Of a stretch of DNA of 64,000 nucleotides, positions 35,554 through 44,838 are shown piece by piece (within the stretch, counting starts at the first letter, position 1; each line of letters begins with the position of its first letter). The stretch comes from Chitinophaga sp. YR573 (lineage in GTDB: Bacteria; Bacteroidota; Bacteroidia; Chitinophagales; Chitinophagaceae): positions 310,001-374,000 of the forward strand of contig NZ_FOJF01000002.1 in the NCBI RefSeq assembly GCF_900110995.1, given 5' to 3'. Under the pieces are notes generated by a model. That model was not told the origin of the DNA and did not search any database. It worked only from the letters and a program-made list of their open reading frames with translations. The position numbers were made by a program, and so were the translations under genes.

Positions 35554-36966
35554 TTATGCTTTGCCTGTCGATATTCCCAATAAGGTGCCGGCAGTACAAT
35601 CCTCTACCTTCACCCATACGTATTCGCCTTTTTTATGATCTTCTTTAGGGAAAATCACCACCTTATTTTGATCTGTTCTTCCAAACAAATGTTCTTCCGA
35701 TCTTTTTGACGTTCCTTCTACCAGTACTTTGAATGTCTTGCCTACATCTTTCTGCATGCTTAACAGGGAATGTCCGCGGTGTAATTCCACTACTTCTGCC
35801 AGTCGTCTTCTCTTCACATCTTCCGGAATATCATCCTGGTAACGGCGTGCCGCCAGGGTTCCCGGACGTTCTGAGTAGAAGAACATATAGGCGAGGTCGT
35901 ATTTGACATAGTCCATCATGCTGAGAGTCTCCTGATGATCTTCTTCCGTTTCTGTACAGAAACCGGTGATCACGTCGGTAGACAGGGCACAGTCGGGGAG
36001 TATTTCACGTATCCTCTCAATCTTTTTCATGTACCATTCCCTGGTATAGGTGCGGTTCATGAGTTGCAGGATACGGGTACTTCCGCTTTGCACCGGCAGG
36101 TGGATGTAATTGCAGATATTCTCGTACTTGGCTATAACGAACAATACTTCGTCTGTAATATCTTTAGGGTGAGAAGTGCTGAACCGTACACGCAGGAGAG
36201 GGCTGATCTGCGCTACTTTTTCCAGCAGGTTGGCGAAGGTAACGGTGATATCTTCACTTACCCAGTAATAAGAGTCTACGTTCTGGCCCAGCAGGGTTAC
36301 TTCACGATAGCCCCTGTTAAACATATCCGTAGCTTCTTTGATAATGGAGTCCATATCCCTGCTACGTTCGCGGCCACGGGTAAAAGGAACTACGCAGAAA
36401 GAACACATGTTGTTACAACCCCTCATGATGGAAACGAAAGCGGTTACGCCGTTGGTATCCAGTCTTACGGGATTGATATCTCCATATGTTTCCTCACGGC
36501 TCAGTAACACGTTTACGGTTTTCTGACCGGTTTCGGCTTCTTCTATAAGGGCAGGCAGGGTGCGGTAAGCATCCGGTCCTACTACCATATCTACCAGTTT
36601 CTCTTCTTCTATCAGCTTGGATTTCAGGCGTTCTGCCATACATCCCAGTACACCTACCAGTAATTCCGGGTTACGTTGTTTTAGTTTACGGAATTCGGTA
36701 AGGCGTTTACGTACGGTTACTTCTGCTTTTTCCCTGATAGAGCAGGTATTAAGCAGGATGAGGCTTGCATCTTCAACATTGCGGGTAGGCCCGAATCCAT
36801 CCTCTTTAAGTATGGACGCAACAATCTCGCTATCGTTGAAGTTCATCTGGCAACCATAGCTTTCAATATAGAATTTTTTGGTATAAGTCTGTGTTTCAGT
36901 AGCCTCTGGCCCGTAAGCTTCCCCCTGACGGGTTTCATCATGCACTTTTGTAACCTGATCAAGCAT
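35554..36966 (-). CDS. miaB: tRNA-2-methylthio-N6-isopentenyladenosine synthase MiaB
   Basis: A radical-SAM methylthiotransferase adding the 2-methylthio group to i6A37 of tRNAs reading UNN codons. From the ATG at 36966 it is 470 residues. The N-terminal UPF0004 domain has IESYGCQMNFNDSE and further cysteines in NTCSIREKA and GVLGCMAERL. The radical-SAM cluster motif is MRGCNNMCSFCVVPFTRGRE (CxxxCxxC). A TRAM domain ends the protein (SEEHLFGRTDQNKVVIFPKE). The track's upstream start is TTG, so ATG is preferred. It is the first gene of the operon leading to secG. Confidence 0.95.
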   Translation of the reverse strand: MLDQVTKVHDETRQGEAYGPEATETQTYTKKFYIESYGCQMNFNDSEIVASILKEDGFGPTRNVEDASLILLNTCSIREKAEVTVRKRLTEFRKLKQRNPELLVGVLGCMAERLKSKLIEEEKLVDMVVGPDAYRTLPALIEEAETGQKTVNVLLSREETYGDINPVRLDTNGVTAFVSIMRGCNNMCSFCVVPFTRGRERSRDMDSIIKEATDMFNRGYREVTLLGQNVDSYYWVSEDITVTFANLLEKVAQISPLLRVRFSTSHPKDITDEVLFVIAKYENICNYIHLPVQSGSTRILQLMNRTYTREWYMKKIERIREILPDCALSTDVITGFCTETEEDHQETLSMMDYVKYDLAYMFFYSERPGTLAARRYQDDIPEDVKRRRLAEVVELHRGHSLLSMQKDVGKTFKVLVEGTSKRSEEHLFGRTDQNKVVIFPKEDHKKGEYVWVKVEDCTAGTLLGISTGKA

Positions 36967-36981
36967 TATTTGCAAGTAATT

Positions 36982-37638
36982 TTAGGAAAGCAAAACTAAG
37001 CAATAAAATCCGAAAATGACAGAATGGCATGGGTTAGTGAGTATAAACCTGATCAAAGCTGCGGGGGTTTTCAGTTGCAGCTTTTGCATGATGTTTTTAC
37101 GGTGAGTTTCTATGGTATAAATACTCAGATGCAGCTCGTCTGCTATCTGCTGATTGGTGTATTGTTTACTGATCAGTTGTATGATTTCTATTTCCCGCCT
37201 GGTTAGGTTAAAAGGCTTGAGAAAAGAGGTATCAGAATTGATGACCTTACCCGGATAACTGGCTCCGCCTGCATGTACAATACGGATGGTGTTGATCAGC
37301 TCTTCTTTATTGCAGTTTTTAACCAGGTACCCGTTAGCACCGTTATTACGTGCCTGGGTAATGAGGTGTGGTTCATTATAAGAGGAAAGGATGATAATAC
37401 GTGTACAGGGGTAGAGCTGCCGGATGTGCCTGGTGGCTTCCAGTCCGTTGATGAAAGGCATATTAATGTCCAGTAACACGATGTCTGGCTGTTCTACGGA
37501 GAGCAGGTCCAGGAGTTCCTTGCCATTAGCAGCTGTATGAGTGATGAGCAAGTTGTCTTCCTCTTGCAGAAGGGAGCAGATACCATCAAGGAAAAGGGTA
37601 TGATCGTCTGCGATAATGATTTTAACGTGGGATGACAT
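36982..37638 (-). CDS. NarL/LuxR-type response regulator
   Basis: A 218-residue two-component regulator. The receiver domain (about 1-120) has the acidic pair in IIIADDHTLFLDG and the phospho-acceptor Asp in PDIVLLDINMPFING (about residue 57). The C-terminal LuxR helix-turn-helix is LTRREIEIIQLISKQYTNQQ onward, with IETHRKNIMQKL. Its start overlaps the histidine kinase gene by 17 bp, so it is the cognate partner. Target genes are not indicated; tandem 11-bp repeats elsewhere in the window cannot be linked to it. Confidence 0.92.
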   Translation of the reverse strand: MSSHVKIIIADDHTLFLDGICSLLQEEDNLLITHTAANGKELLDLLSVEQPDIVLLDINMPFINGLEATRHIRQLYPCTRIIILSSYNEPHLITQARNNGANGYLVKNCNKEELINTIRIVHAGGASYPGKVINSDTSFLKPFNLTRREIEIIQLISKQYTNQQIADELHLSIYTIETHRKNIMQKLQLKTPAALIRFILTNPCHSVIFGFYCLVLLS

Positions 37639-38374
37639 TTGAGGGGATATTTATAATGAATGTGGTGCCTGACTGGCCTGTATCTACGGTAATCTTTCCG
37701 CTCAGCAGCTTTACCCGGGAATAGACGCTCTGCAATCCTATACCTCTGGTATGATCGCTGTTTTCCGGAAGACCAATCCCATCGTCTTCCACCAGGATCT
37801 CCAGGTAGCCGGGGAAATATAAGAGCTGGACCGTAGCGGCGGTAGCATAAGAATGCCGGATGATATTACAGGTGAGTTCCATGACAATACGGTACATGAT
37901 GAGTTCCTGCCGGGGATCAAAGCAGGGAACGTATGTATTGCAGCAGCAATGAAAGATGATGCCATTTTCATTTTCGATGTTAGCGAAGTGTTCCTGGAGT
38001 ATTTGGGTGAGCGGGGTAGTGCCGAACAGTGGGGGCATCAGGTTGTGTGTGGCGCGGCGGACATTGTTACTGGTTTCATCCACCAGTTGCAACAGACGAC
38101 GGGCCTTACGCTTATCCAGGTCTGAGGTATAGTGCAGGCTTTGAAGATTGATCTTGATTGCCGCCAGACTGCTGCCTATTTCATCATGGATATCATCCGC
38201 AATCCTTTTTCTTTCAGCTTCCTGGATATCCAGTTCCTGGTTTTGCAACCGCAGGTAAGCTTTTTTGTAAAAGTTAGAGCGATTGATTAAAACGATAAGC
38301 CATGCTACTAAGGGTATTACGGCAGCTACCGAATACGCTGAGGGAATGTGGTGCGATAACAGACAGATGCTCAT
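37622..38374 (-). CDS. NarL-type sensor histidine kinase
   Basis: A 250-residue kinase with one N-terminal membrane helix (about 15-31, VAAVIPLVAWLIVLI) and almost no extracytoplasmic sensor. The HisKA_3 dimerisation domain has the phospho-acceptor His63 in RIADDIHDEIGSSLAAIKI. The HATPase_c domain has the N-box region RIVMELTCNIIRHS, the G1 box VEDDGIGLPEN and GIGLQSVYSRVKLL. Short cytoplasm-facing kinases of this kind often need a partner or sense membrane state. It overlaps the response regulator gene by 17 bp. Confidence 0.92.
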   Translation of the reverse strand: MSICLLSHHIPSAYSVAAVIPLVAWLIVLINRSNFYKKAYLRLQNQELDIQEAERKRIADDIHDEIGSSLAAIKINLQSLHYTSDLDKRKARRLLQLVDETSNNVRRATHNLMPPLFGTTPLTQILQEHFANIENENGIIFHCCCNTYVPCFDPRQELIMYRIVMELTCNIIRHSYATAATVQLLYFPGYLEILVEDDGIGLPENSDHTRGIGLQSVYSRVKLLSGKITVDTGQSGTTFIINIPSNVIPR

Positions 38375-38636
38375 AGTACAGAGAATGAAGGGGTAAAATC
38401 ACGCCGAATATGAGAGAAGTAAGATGTTGTCCCGACAATATTATATGCAAGTCTACTAAAAAAAAGGATTGCGGCCTTCTTTTGCCGGGATAGATTTAAA
38501 AGATTTATTTACAGGAGATTAGGTAGGAGTAATATATGTATAGTTGTCTTGTCAGACATTAGATTATATGTAAATGAATAAGCTAAATTGATATTTACTA
38601 TCAATTACAGTTTATATTATATTAGTATTATAAGTG
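38375..38636. other. Intergenic region upstream of the two-component pair
   Basis: 262 bp of A+T-rich sequence. No hairpin, tRNA or repeat recognised. It should hold the promoter of the kinase gene, but no convincing -33/-7 pair was found. Confidence 0.4.
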
Positions 38637-38870
38637 CTAAAATTCGTACAATTCCCAGAAAGCATTCAGTGCCTGCTGCTGATGAGGGGCAATCTTTTCA
38701 TTAGGAGTAGTGCTTTTTCTTATTTCTCCCGGTACAGTTCGCCAGGTCAGTGTATCCTTTTCCCCGTTTTCCCGCTTAATAGTAAATAGATATTCATTTT
38801 CGTTTAATTTGTCAACAATCACTTTAGAATCGTCCCTTGTAAAAAATGAGATTGGATAGGATTTGATCAT
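38637..38870 (-). CDS. Small hypothetical protein
   Basis: 77 residues from the ATG at 38870; an upstream in-frame TTG would give 84. The sequence is soluble and beta-rich (SKVIVDKLNENEYLFTIKRE, then DTLTWRTVPGE) with a helical C-terminus (HQQQALNAFWELYEF). No family recognised. It stands alone between the two-component genes and the FecR gene. Its reading frame has ordinary codon use for this genome, which supports but does not prove coding. Confidence 0.5.
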   Translation of the reverse strand: MIKSYPISFFTRDDSKVIVDKLNENEYLFTIKRENGEKDTLTWRTVPGEIRKSTTPNEKIAPHQQQALNAFWELYEF

Positions 38871-39046
38871 GGTATTTTTCAATATCTGCAAGATTAAGTA
38901 TTTAAATAGAAAAAAGCAAGACGGGGCAACGGAATTTACTCACTCTTGTAATAGCCGATGGGAACGGCTTTTTCAGGAATACAGAAAAAAAATGAGTAAT
39001 CGTATCAATGTATGGGTCATGTGGATTGTCATAGTTATATACACAC

Positions 39047-39958
39047 ATGGAAAACACAGCAATTCAGGATTTTGTGATCGCCAGTCTTTCGGGGGACGCT
39101 AACGCTACGCAACAGGCACAGTTGCAGGAGTGGTTATCAGCCTCCGCCCATAACCGTTCGCTTTATGAGGATATCAAACGGATATGGGAGATGCCGGTGG
39201 CCGTATTTAATCAGGAAGAAGGCTGGGACGCATTGATGGAGCAGGTTAGGCCTGTATCCCGCAGCTGGTGGTGGCTGAAAGTAGCCGCCGTATTAATTCC
39301 ACTGCTAATGATTTATTGGTTTTACCATTCCACCGTACCGCAATGGCATACTTATATCGCCAGCGGGGAACTGAAAGACAGCTTATTATTACCGGATGGG
39401 TCCCGGGTATACCTGAAACCGGGAACAGTATTAAATTATAATGATCTGAGGGAAGTCAAACTGCAAAACGGGGAAGCCTTCTTTAAAGTGGTTAAAAATG
39501 AAAAACACACTTTTCTTGTCCGGGCAGGGAATGCTACCATAAAAGTGCTGGGTACTTCTTTTAATGTAAGAAGAACTCCTGTCTGTGCAGACGTTACCGT
39601 ATGGGATGGAAAGGTAAGTGTAGAAGGAAAACGATTTTCGGTAATACTTACCATGGGTAATATGGGCATTGTAGATCAATATACAGGCGAAGTATATAAA
39701 AAAGAGGGCAATTATGAATATCGCTGCGGATGGGCCAACAATGAACTTGCATTTAACAATCAATCGCTAAAACTGGTGCTGGACGAATTATCCGCTCATT
39801 ATCATGTACAGTTAAAAACAGCAGATACCACTATACTCAATAGAAAAGTAACCATCCGTTTCAACGAAATGCCACTGGCAGATGCACTCGCAATTCTCTC
39901 TGAAACAATGGATATACATATACTAACACCTGTAGCAACAGAGGCGGCAACCAGGTAG
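39047..39958 (+). CDS. FecR-family anti-sigma factor, without adjacent sigma gene
   Basis: A 303-residue inner-membrane regulator. The cytoplasmic N-terminus (about 1-70) should bind an ECF sigma factor. One membrane helix follows (WWWLKVAAVLIPLLMIYWFY, about 74-93). The FecR domain contains LKDSLLLPDGSRVYLKPGTV and TFLVRAGNATIKVLGTSFNV. The C-terminal STN/DUF4974-like part is LKLVLDELSAHYHVQLKTAD. Such proteins normally sit between an ECF sigma gene and a TonB receptor with signalling domain. Neither is adjacent here, so the system looks dispersed or decayed. Copy 2 of the hairpin element begins 27 bp downstream. Confidence 0.88.
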   Translation: MENTAIQDFVIASLSGDANATQQAQLQEWLSASAHNRSLYEDIKRIWEMPVAVFNQEEGWDALMEQVRPVSRSWWWLKVAAVLIPLLMIYWFYHSTVPQWHTYIASGELKDSLLLPDGSRVYLKPGTVLNYNDLREVKLQNGEAFFKVVKNEKHTFLVRAGNATIKVLGTSFNVRRTPVCADVTVWDGKVSVEGKRFSVILTMGNMGIVDQYTGEVYKKEGNYEYRCGWANNELAFNNQSLKLVLDELSAHYHVQLKTADTTILNRKVTIRFNEMPLADALAILSETMDIHILTPVATEAATR

Positions 39959-39984
39959 TACCTCAGTTGGAATGTTATGACAAC

Positions 39985-40173
39985 ATAGATTGCCAGATGG
40001 TATTGCTCATAAATACACTGCATCTGACTGTTTAGTTCTCTGATTTAGCTTTGGAATATGGGTTCAGGATTTGTTTTTCCATTTAACTTCACCTGATATT
40101 CACGTCAGATAAGGTGTATTTATGAGCAATACCATCTGGCACGAAGATTATGTAATCAAACTGAGGCGCTACC
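39985..40173 (+). repeat. Covarying-arm hairpin element, copy 2
   Basis: Arms 39992-40018 and 40114-40140 are perfectly complementary over 27 nt; the loop is 40019-40113 (95 nt). Relative to copy 1 one arm base pair has switched from A:T to C:G, changed on both sides. The loop differs from copy 1 at three positions only. The inner 7-bp stem is kept (40022-40028 with 40104-40110). It lies between the FecR gene and a membrane-protein gene whose longest open frame begins inside the right arm. Confidence 0.85.
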
Positions 40174-40226
40174 TAAGTGATAACCCCTTTTATATTATCT
40201 TTAATCAAAGATCAATATACCTATCT

Positions 40227-40955
40227 ATGGAACAATTTAGACTTCGCCCTGAAGGATTTAAAGAAATCAGGAATAAAACTCTGTTCAGATACATTATAGC
40301 AATGGGGCTTGCTGCGATCATAGGCGCTTCTATCTACCTGATTGGTTTTAAAGATATGGGAGCTGCTGATATAGATACAGATTTCCTGTCAATATTTATT
40401 CCTGTATTTGTCGTACTCATGGGCTTTCGCATTTACAGAATTCTGAGCAGGCAGAAAGCATTGTTCGATACTTATGTACTTACATTTTCAGATAATCTGA
40501 TCACCAGGGAACAGGCAAACACGCCTGTATTATCTCTTCATTCTTTTGAAATCAAAGAGATCATAAAAGACAAGGTCGGTCATTTCTGGATCAAAGCAAA
40601 TGATGTCATTATAGTGCCGGTACAGATAGAGCGGTATGAAGAAGTAGAAGTTTTATTAAATAAGATAGTACCTGTTACGACAAAAATGTCTTTTAAATAT
40701 AAGTACCGGAATGTAATTTCTATTGTTTCTCTCGCGCTGATGTTTTGTGTATATCTTACGACTAATAAACTAATTATAGGAATCAGTGGACCATTACTCG
40801 CTGGTATACTTATATGGAATCTTATTGATCGTTGGAAACTGAGAAACAGTCTGGATAAAAGTACTCAACGGAGTTTCTTTATTCAGGTAATCGTCCTGAT
40901 TGTTGCAATAGCAATAACGGTGATGAAACTAATGGGATATGATTACTTATCATAA
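40227..40955 (+). CDS. Hypothetical multi-pass membrane protein
   Basis: 242 residues from the ATG at 40227, with about four or five membrane helices in two pairs (YIIAMGLAAIIGASIYLIGF; FLSIFIPVFVVLMGFRIY; VISIVSLALMFCVYLTTN and the following segment; FFIQVIVLIVAIAITVM). A soluble PH-like section lies between the pairs. The frame is open back to an ATG at 40122 inside hairpin copy 2, which would add 35 residues encoded by the repeat (NTIWHEDYVIKLRRY). The internal start is preferred because the repeat is present elsewhere without this gene. Family not recognised. Confidence 0.65.
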   Translation: MEQFRLRPEGFKEIRNKTLFRYIIAMGLAAIIGASIYLIGFKDMGAADIDTDFLSIFIPVFVVLMGFRIYRILSRQKALFDTYVLTFSDNLITREQANTPVLSLHSFEIKEIIKDKVGHFWIKANDVIIVPVQIERYEEVEVLLNKIVPVTTKMSFKYKYRNVISIVSLALMFCVYLTTNKLIIGISGPLLAGILIWNLIDRWKLRNSLDKSTQRSFFIQVIVLIVAIAITVMKLMGYDYLS

Positions 40956-40988
40956 AAAAGGGAAAGATGCTTCATCTTTCCCTTTTTT
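40954..40988. terminator. Bidirectional terminator
   Basis: A perfect 16-bp stem (40954-40969 with 40973-40988), a 3-nt loop, and A/T runs at both ends, between two convergent genes. Confidence 0.88.
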
Positions 40989-40989
40989 A

Positions 40990-41496
40990 TTAAGCCAGTG
41001 AGAGTTTCTTTGCCAGCCAGCTGTTTTTAATGGGTACCAGCCAGTTCTGATCCAGATCCTGTTTTGTTAATACCGTATTATTCAGGTAGATAGTGTTTTC
41101 ATCTATAAAGCCTTTTTCAAGGGCATAATTCAGTTGTGCCATTGGTAACAGCTGCAACTTGTCTTTTACCAGGAAGGCCAGTAACAGACGATCGAAGAAG
41201 TTCACTTTATACTGGTTTTCCATGCTTTTGATAATTCTTACGGAACTATCTGTGCTGCAACCACTTACCATAGTAGCAGATTCATCCGCCATCAACACAA
41301 TTACCTGGTTGAAAAGCAGTTGTCCCCAACCCTTTACCGGTGCCCCATGGGCTTGCCACTGAATCGTGAACTGGTGAAGCTGCTCATTAATCTCCAATAC
41401 TTCCTGTTCATTGAAAGGACGGTTACTCTGATATATCCACACCCTGGAGGCAGGGTGAAAGTCTGCTGGCAGTAATTGATGTAAATCCTGTGTCAT
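40990..41496 (-). CDS. Conserved Bacteroidota hypothetical protein
   Basis: A 168-residue cytosolic protein of a family common in Bacteroidota and sometimes labelled 'ABC transporter ATPase'. No Walker A, Walker B or ABC signature is present, so that label is not supported. Visible features: SRVWIYQSNRPFNEQEVLEI near residue 20, a cysteine in MVSGCSTDSSVRIIKSME (about residue 83), and a helical C-terminus. The Cys-containing segment is the most conserved-looking part. Function unknown. Confidence 0.7.
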   Translation of the reverse strand: MTQDLHQLLPADFHPASRVWIYQSNRPFNEQEVLEINEQLHQFTIQWQAHGAPVKGWGQLLFNQVIVLMADESATMVSGCSTDSSVRIIKSMENQYKVNFFDRLLLAFLVKDKLQLLPMAQLNYALEKGFIDENTIYLNNTVLTKQDLDQNWLVPIKNSWLAKKLSLA

Positions 41497-41516
41497 GATA
41501 CAAAATTACCAATTTT

Positions 41517-42728
41517 TTAGTTAGCGACTCTCAGACTATCTGTATCCAGGTATCCTTCTGCAGGCGCTATCTTATATAAGGTTAGATCGATGATCATTTT
41601 TACCCAGATAACAGAACAGAAGATAGCCTTTACTGAATAAGGCTCTACATAAGCGACTGCCAGTTTATAAGGGAAGATAATATCTGTAGAAGAAAAAGAG
41701 GTAAATACCAGTGCCAGTAAAACCAGTATTGTATTTAGCCTGCTTTGTTGTTCCTGACTGAAATACCAGATGGCAATGCCTGCCATTGCGAGGATATAAG
41801 TAGGGGATTCTCCTTTGTGATTAAAGATCACTACCCATATCAGGATAGAAGACAGTATAAATAAACGGAAGGCCGGTTTTACCCAGTTACTGTAACGTAC
41901 TAAGGGTACACAGAGCAGCAGGGCGCCTATCAGCACAAAAATCTGTTTATTCATCTCGAAGCCAAACCAGGTATGCCACCAGCCATATAAAGATACCCCG
42001 ACAGAAACGCCATGGTCCTGGCCCAGTAATGTTCCCCAGCTTTTATAGAGGAATAATAACTGTGTAGGTGATACTACTATTAATGGCATCAGTCCTAATA
42101 TTACTAACCAAAAAATAGTGGCTATGGCAGCTTTCCAGCGGGAAGGGTACATCAGGCATATTAAAAGTCCTACGATACCAAATATCTTGATGTAGAAAGT
42201 AAGCACTATCATTAATGTTGCCAGCCAGGGATTATCTTTTTCCATGAAGTGCCAGCCCAGGATCAGCAAACCGGCGATGAGCACATTGGTTTGAGAACTG
42301 GTAAGGGAGATCATGGTTTCTATGGCGATAAACAGCAGCAACAGATTCAGACGTTTCCTGTCTAAAGGCAGGGTGCGTATTGCCAGTATTAATACGATGA
42401 CGTTTAACAGGTTGAAGAAGATTAACCCCGGGAGATCGGGCATCCAGGCAAATGCAGACATCCAGAGCGCAAAGGAAGGACTGTATTTGTACAGATCGTA
42501 ATTTTCAGCAGGGAATAACTGGTAGAGGTCCTGATAATGGATCAGGTGGAAAAAAGAATGTTTGAAGATGACATAGTTATTGTAGTGGGTGTATTGGCCT
42601 GACCCCTGTGAAGTACTCCATGAAACAACTCCTATTACTGCTGCCAGTAATACGAAGAAGATGAAAATGTAGCGTGTAGGGAATGACAGTTTTTTTGCAA
42701 AATTCTCTCGCATAGATAAGCTCGCCAT
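41517..42728 (-). CDS. GT87/DUF2029-like membrane glycosyltransferase
   Basis: A 403-residue polytopic membrane protein with about ten hydrophobic helices. An acidic, loop-rich region follows the first helix (LYQLFPAENYDLYKYSPSF). This pattern matches DUF2029/GT-C polyprenol-phosphate-dependent mannosyltransferase-like proteins such as GT87. The KYSP motif after the first loop is typical. An internal ATG at 42710 gives an alternative start. It is 20 bp downstream-distal from the Bacteroidota hypothetical gene on the same strand. Donor and acceptor are unknown. Confidence 0.75.
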   Translation of the reverse strand: MASLSMRENFAKKLSFPTRYIFIFFVLLAAVIGVVSWSTSQGSGQYTHYNNYVIFKHSFFHLIHYQDLYQLFPAENYDLYKYSPSFALWMSAFAWMPDLPGLIFFNLLNVIVLILAIRTLPLDRKRLNLLLLFIAIETMISLTSSQTNVLIAGLLILGWHFMEKDNPWLATLMIVLTFYIKIFGIVGLLICLMYPSRWKAAIATIFWLVILGLMPLIVVSPTQLLFLYKSWGTLLGQDHGVSVGVSLYGWWHTWFGFEMNKQIFVLIGALLLCVPLVRYSNWVKPAFRLFILSSILIWVVIFNHKGESPTYILAMAGIAIWYFSQEQQSRLNTILVLLALVFTSFSSTDIIFPYKLAVAYVEPYSVKAIFCSVIWVKMIIDLTLYKIAPAEGYLDTDSLRVAN

Positions 42729-42816
42729 AGGTCTGTAACATCAATTTTGCTACAATGATAGAAAAATCAGCATGTATTTTCACATAATTTTTAAGATTTT
42801 AGTGTTAAGTAGTGTT

Positions 42817-42852
42817 AAAGCAAGCCGGTGTGTTTTATCACCGGCCTGCTTT
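42817..42852 (-). terminator. Terminator after SGNH hydrolase gene
   Basis: A stem of 7 + 6 bp with one mismatch (42817-42830 with 42839-42852) around an 8-nt loop, directly after the stop codon at 42856. Confidence 0.7.
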
Positions 42853-42855
42853 TCT

Positions 42856-44838
42856 TTAATTGCTCATTCTTCTTAATACGATCCCTGTGAGGTAGGACAG
42901 GCTACCGGCACAATAGATATCAATCAGCATTGTACCTGAAGGGGTTGGTACGATGCCCTCCAGGGTACGGATGACAAACTGATTTGGGACATTAGGAGCC
43001 GTAGTGCAGGAGAGGGAATCTCTTTTGTCTACCATGGTCCCATCGCTGACACTCAGGCAAATTATCTTGTCTATGACCGTGGTATCCTTACTGCTGGTGA
43101 ATTCCAGATTATATACATTGCCGGGAAGTAGCCCACTGAGTTGTAACTGTGCCCGGCTCAGGAAGGTACTGGACAGGTACCAGTTGTCGGACATGACCCG
43201 CTGAGGGTATACGCCGCTGTTGGCTCCGCCGGCACTGGCACCGGTGAAGATCCTGGTGACGGTGGCGGTGATGCCGCTGGCGGCCCCCAGGTTGTCTGTG
43301 AGCACCATCGACTGGTTAAGTGCTGGCCCGGCTGCCGGTGCTGAGAAGTTGTTCCAGCTGACAGGAGGGGCTATCACGGTGTCCAGAGAGGGATCGATCT
43401 GCACGGTTTGTTCTACCGTACCGCTGGCAATGGGTTGGTAGATCCATACCGGGTCGCTGGGAGTGGTATCAGGATTGGTGGCCGTGACGCGGTAGGCATT
43501 CTGGTTGCCATTGATGCGGGGATAGGTTTGGGTGACAGCGGTAAGGGAATCGAAGATAGTCCAGTAGACCCCGTCGGTGCTTGTCTCTATAGTATAGGAC
43601 GTATAAACGGGATTAATGAAATAAGTGCTGATCAGGTTCCAGAGGATGTTGAACATCACAGCATGACCTGCATCATTGGGATGGATGTTATCCGCATTGT
43701 AAATGGGGTTGATATCCGCAGGTTTGATGCTGTTAGGGTCTCTGAGCGCTTCCATTACATCTACATAAAATTCAACCGGGATGATGTCTTTGATCAGTGC
43801 CGCAGCTGCTAACAGATTATTTTGTTGGGCAACGGTATAACCGGTGCGGGGCTGGGGAGAGATCACAAAAGCAGGGATGCCTCTCTGCCTGGCAAGGGTG
43901 TACATGGTGAGGATGTTATCCCTGAACTGGGCGGGAGTGAGGCCGTTGCCGATGTCGTTGGTAGGGAAGGCAATAATGATGGCGGTAGGATTGGCCGCTA
44001 ATGCCATGGAAATGTTCCTGTTTTCGCGGACGGCGGGATCTGCACCGTTAGGCAGGCCGTTCCTGGTGTCCTGCAGAGAAAGGGCATTGTTACAAAGTAC
44101 ACCGGTGCTGAGTTGAGTGGATAATTTACCAGCCACAGAGTTTGCGTAAACAGATGCGCCGCTGCCTGCGAAAGTAGAGGAGCCTATGGCAACGAATTTA
44201 GGCGCTGTGCTGAGGTCTGTTGCTACGTTTGCCCATTTCAGTTTAAAGCCGTTGTTGGTGATCCATGCAGACATGGCCAGTTTGGAAGCTGCAGGGGGTA
44301 CTCTTTCTGCGCTTACTTTCGTTTTTGCTGCTGTTGGTGTTGGCGGAGTAACGTTTACCTGTACATTAAAGAACCTGAAGAGATGTGTACCAATTGTACC
44401 GTTTAATGGCGTCAGCAAAGAGATCACTCCGTTTTCAACAGTATCAATCTTTGCAGGGAATGCATCCTCCAGAGAAATCCCTTTTACACCATCAAAAAGA
44501 TTCATCTGTTCTGTTGTAATCGTCAATCTATCCTCAGATACACTAAAATCCAACGAAATCAATTCTCCATAATAGAGCTGAATAATGTTAGCCTCATGCT
44601 GAGAAATGGGTAGGTCCAGTTCCAGGGAATCTGTGAGATTGCCGGATCTTGTAGTGCTTTGAACAGGATCACCACCATAGACCTGTACTTCTCCCCATAC
44701 GGATGTAATAGCGGTAACGTTTGTGGGTGCATCAGGTGCGCCATAACCGATGGGTGAAAGAGGGTAATCCGGGGTAATGTCTTTGAAAATAAAACTACCT
44801 GTAGTGCTTACAGGCAAGGCGAGGGGATAAAAACTCAT
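42856..44838 (-). CDS. SGNH/GDSL hydrolase family protein
   Basis: A 660-residue protein whose central part (about 212-405) is an SGNH hydrolase. The nucleophile block reads FVAIGSSTFAG, with Ser221 in a GSST variant of GDSx. Block III has Asn294 in AFPTNDIG, and the Asp383/His386 dyad lies in ADNIHPNDAGH. The N-terminal ~200 residues and C-terminal ~240 residues are beta-rich accessory modules (C-terminus TPSGTMLIDIYCAGSLSYLTG). There is no signal peptide, which is odd for a likely carbohydrate-ester hydrolase of this architecture. It may exit by another route or be an appendage-like protein. Substrate unknown. Confidence 0.82.
   Translation of the reverse strand: MSFYPLALPVSTTGSFIFKDITPDYPLSPIGYGAPDAPTNVTAITSVWGEVQVYGGDPVQSTTRSGNLTDSLELDLPISQHEANIIQLYYGELISLDFSVSEDRLTITTEQMNLFDGVKGISLEDAFPAKIDTVENGVISLLTPLNGTIGTHLFRFFNVQVNVTPPTPTAAKTKVSAERVPPAASKLAMSAWITNNGFKLKWANVATDLSTAPKFVAIGSSTFAGSGASVYANSVAGKLSTQLSTGVLCNNALSLQDTRNGLPNGADPAVRENRNISMALAANPTAIIIAFPTNDIGNGLTPAQFRDNILTMYTLARQRGIPAFVISPQPRTGYTVAQQNNLLAAAALIKDIIPVEFYVDVMEALRDPNSIKPADINPIYNADNIHPNDAGHAVMFNILWNLISTYFINPVYTSYTIETSTDGVYWTIFDSLTAVTQTYPRINGNQNAYRVTATNPDTTPSDPVWIYQPIASGTVEQTVQIDPSLDTVIAPPVSWNNFSAPAAGPALNQSMVLTDNLGAASGITATVTRIFTGASAGGANSGVYPQRVMSDNWYLSSTFLSRAQLQLSGLLPGNVYNLEFTSSKDTTVIDKIICLSVSDGTMVDKRDSLSCTTAPNVPNQFVIRTLEGIVPTPSGTMLIDIYCAGSLSYLTGIVLRRMSN

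Noticed and set aside
40122..40226. N-terminal extension of the 40.2-kb membrane protein
   Set aside because: The first 35 codons are repeat-derived and occur elsewhere without this gene, so the internal ATG at 40227 is preferred, although not proven.
40990..41496. ABC transporter ATPase annotation
   Set aside because: No Walker A, Walker B or LSGGQ-like signature in the 168 residues.
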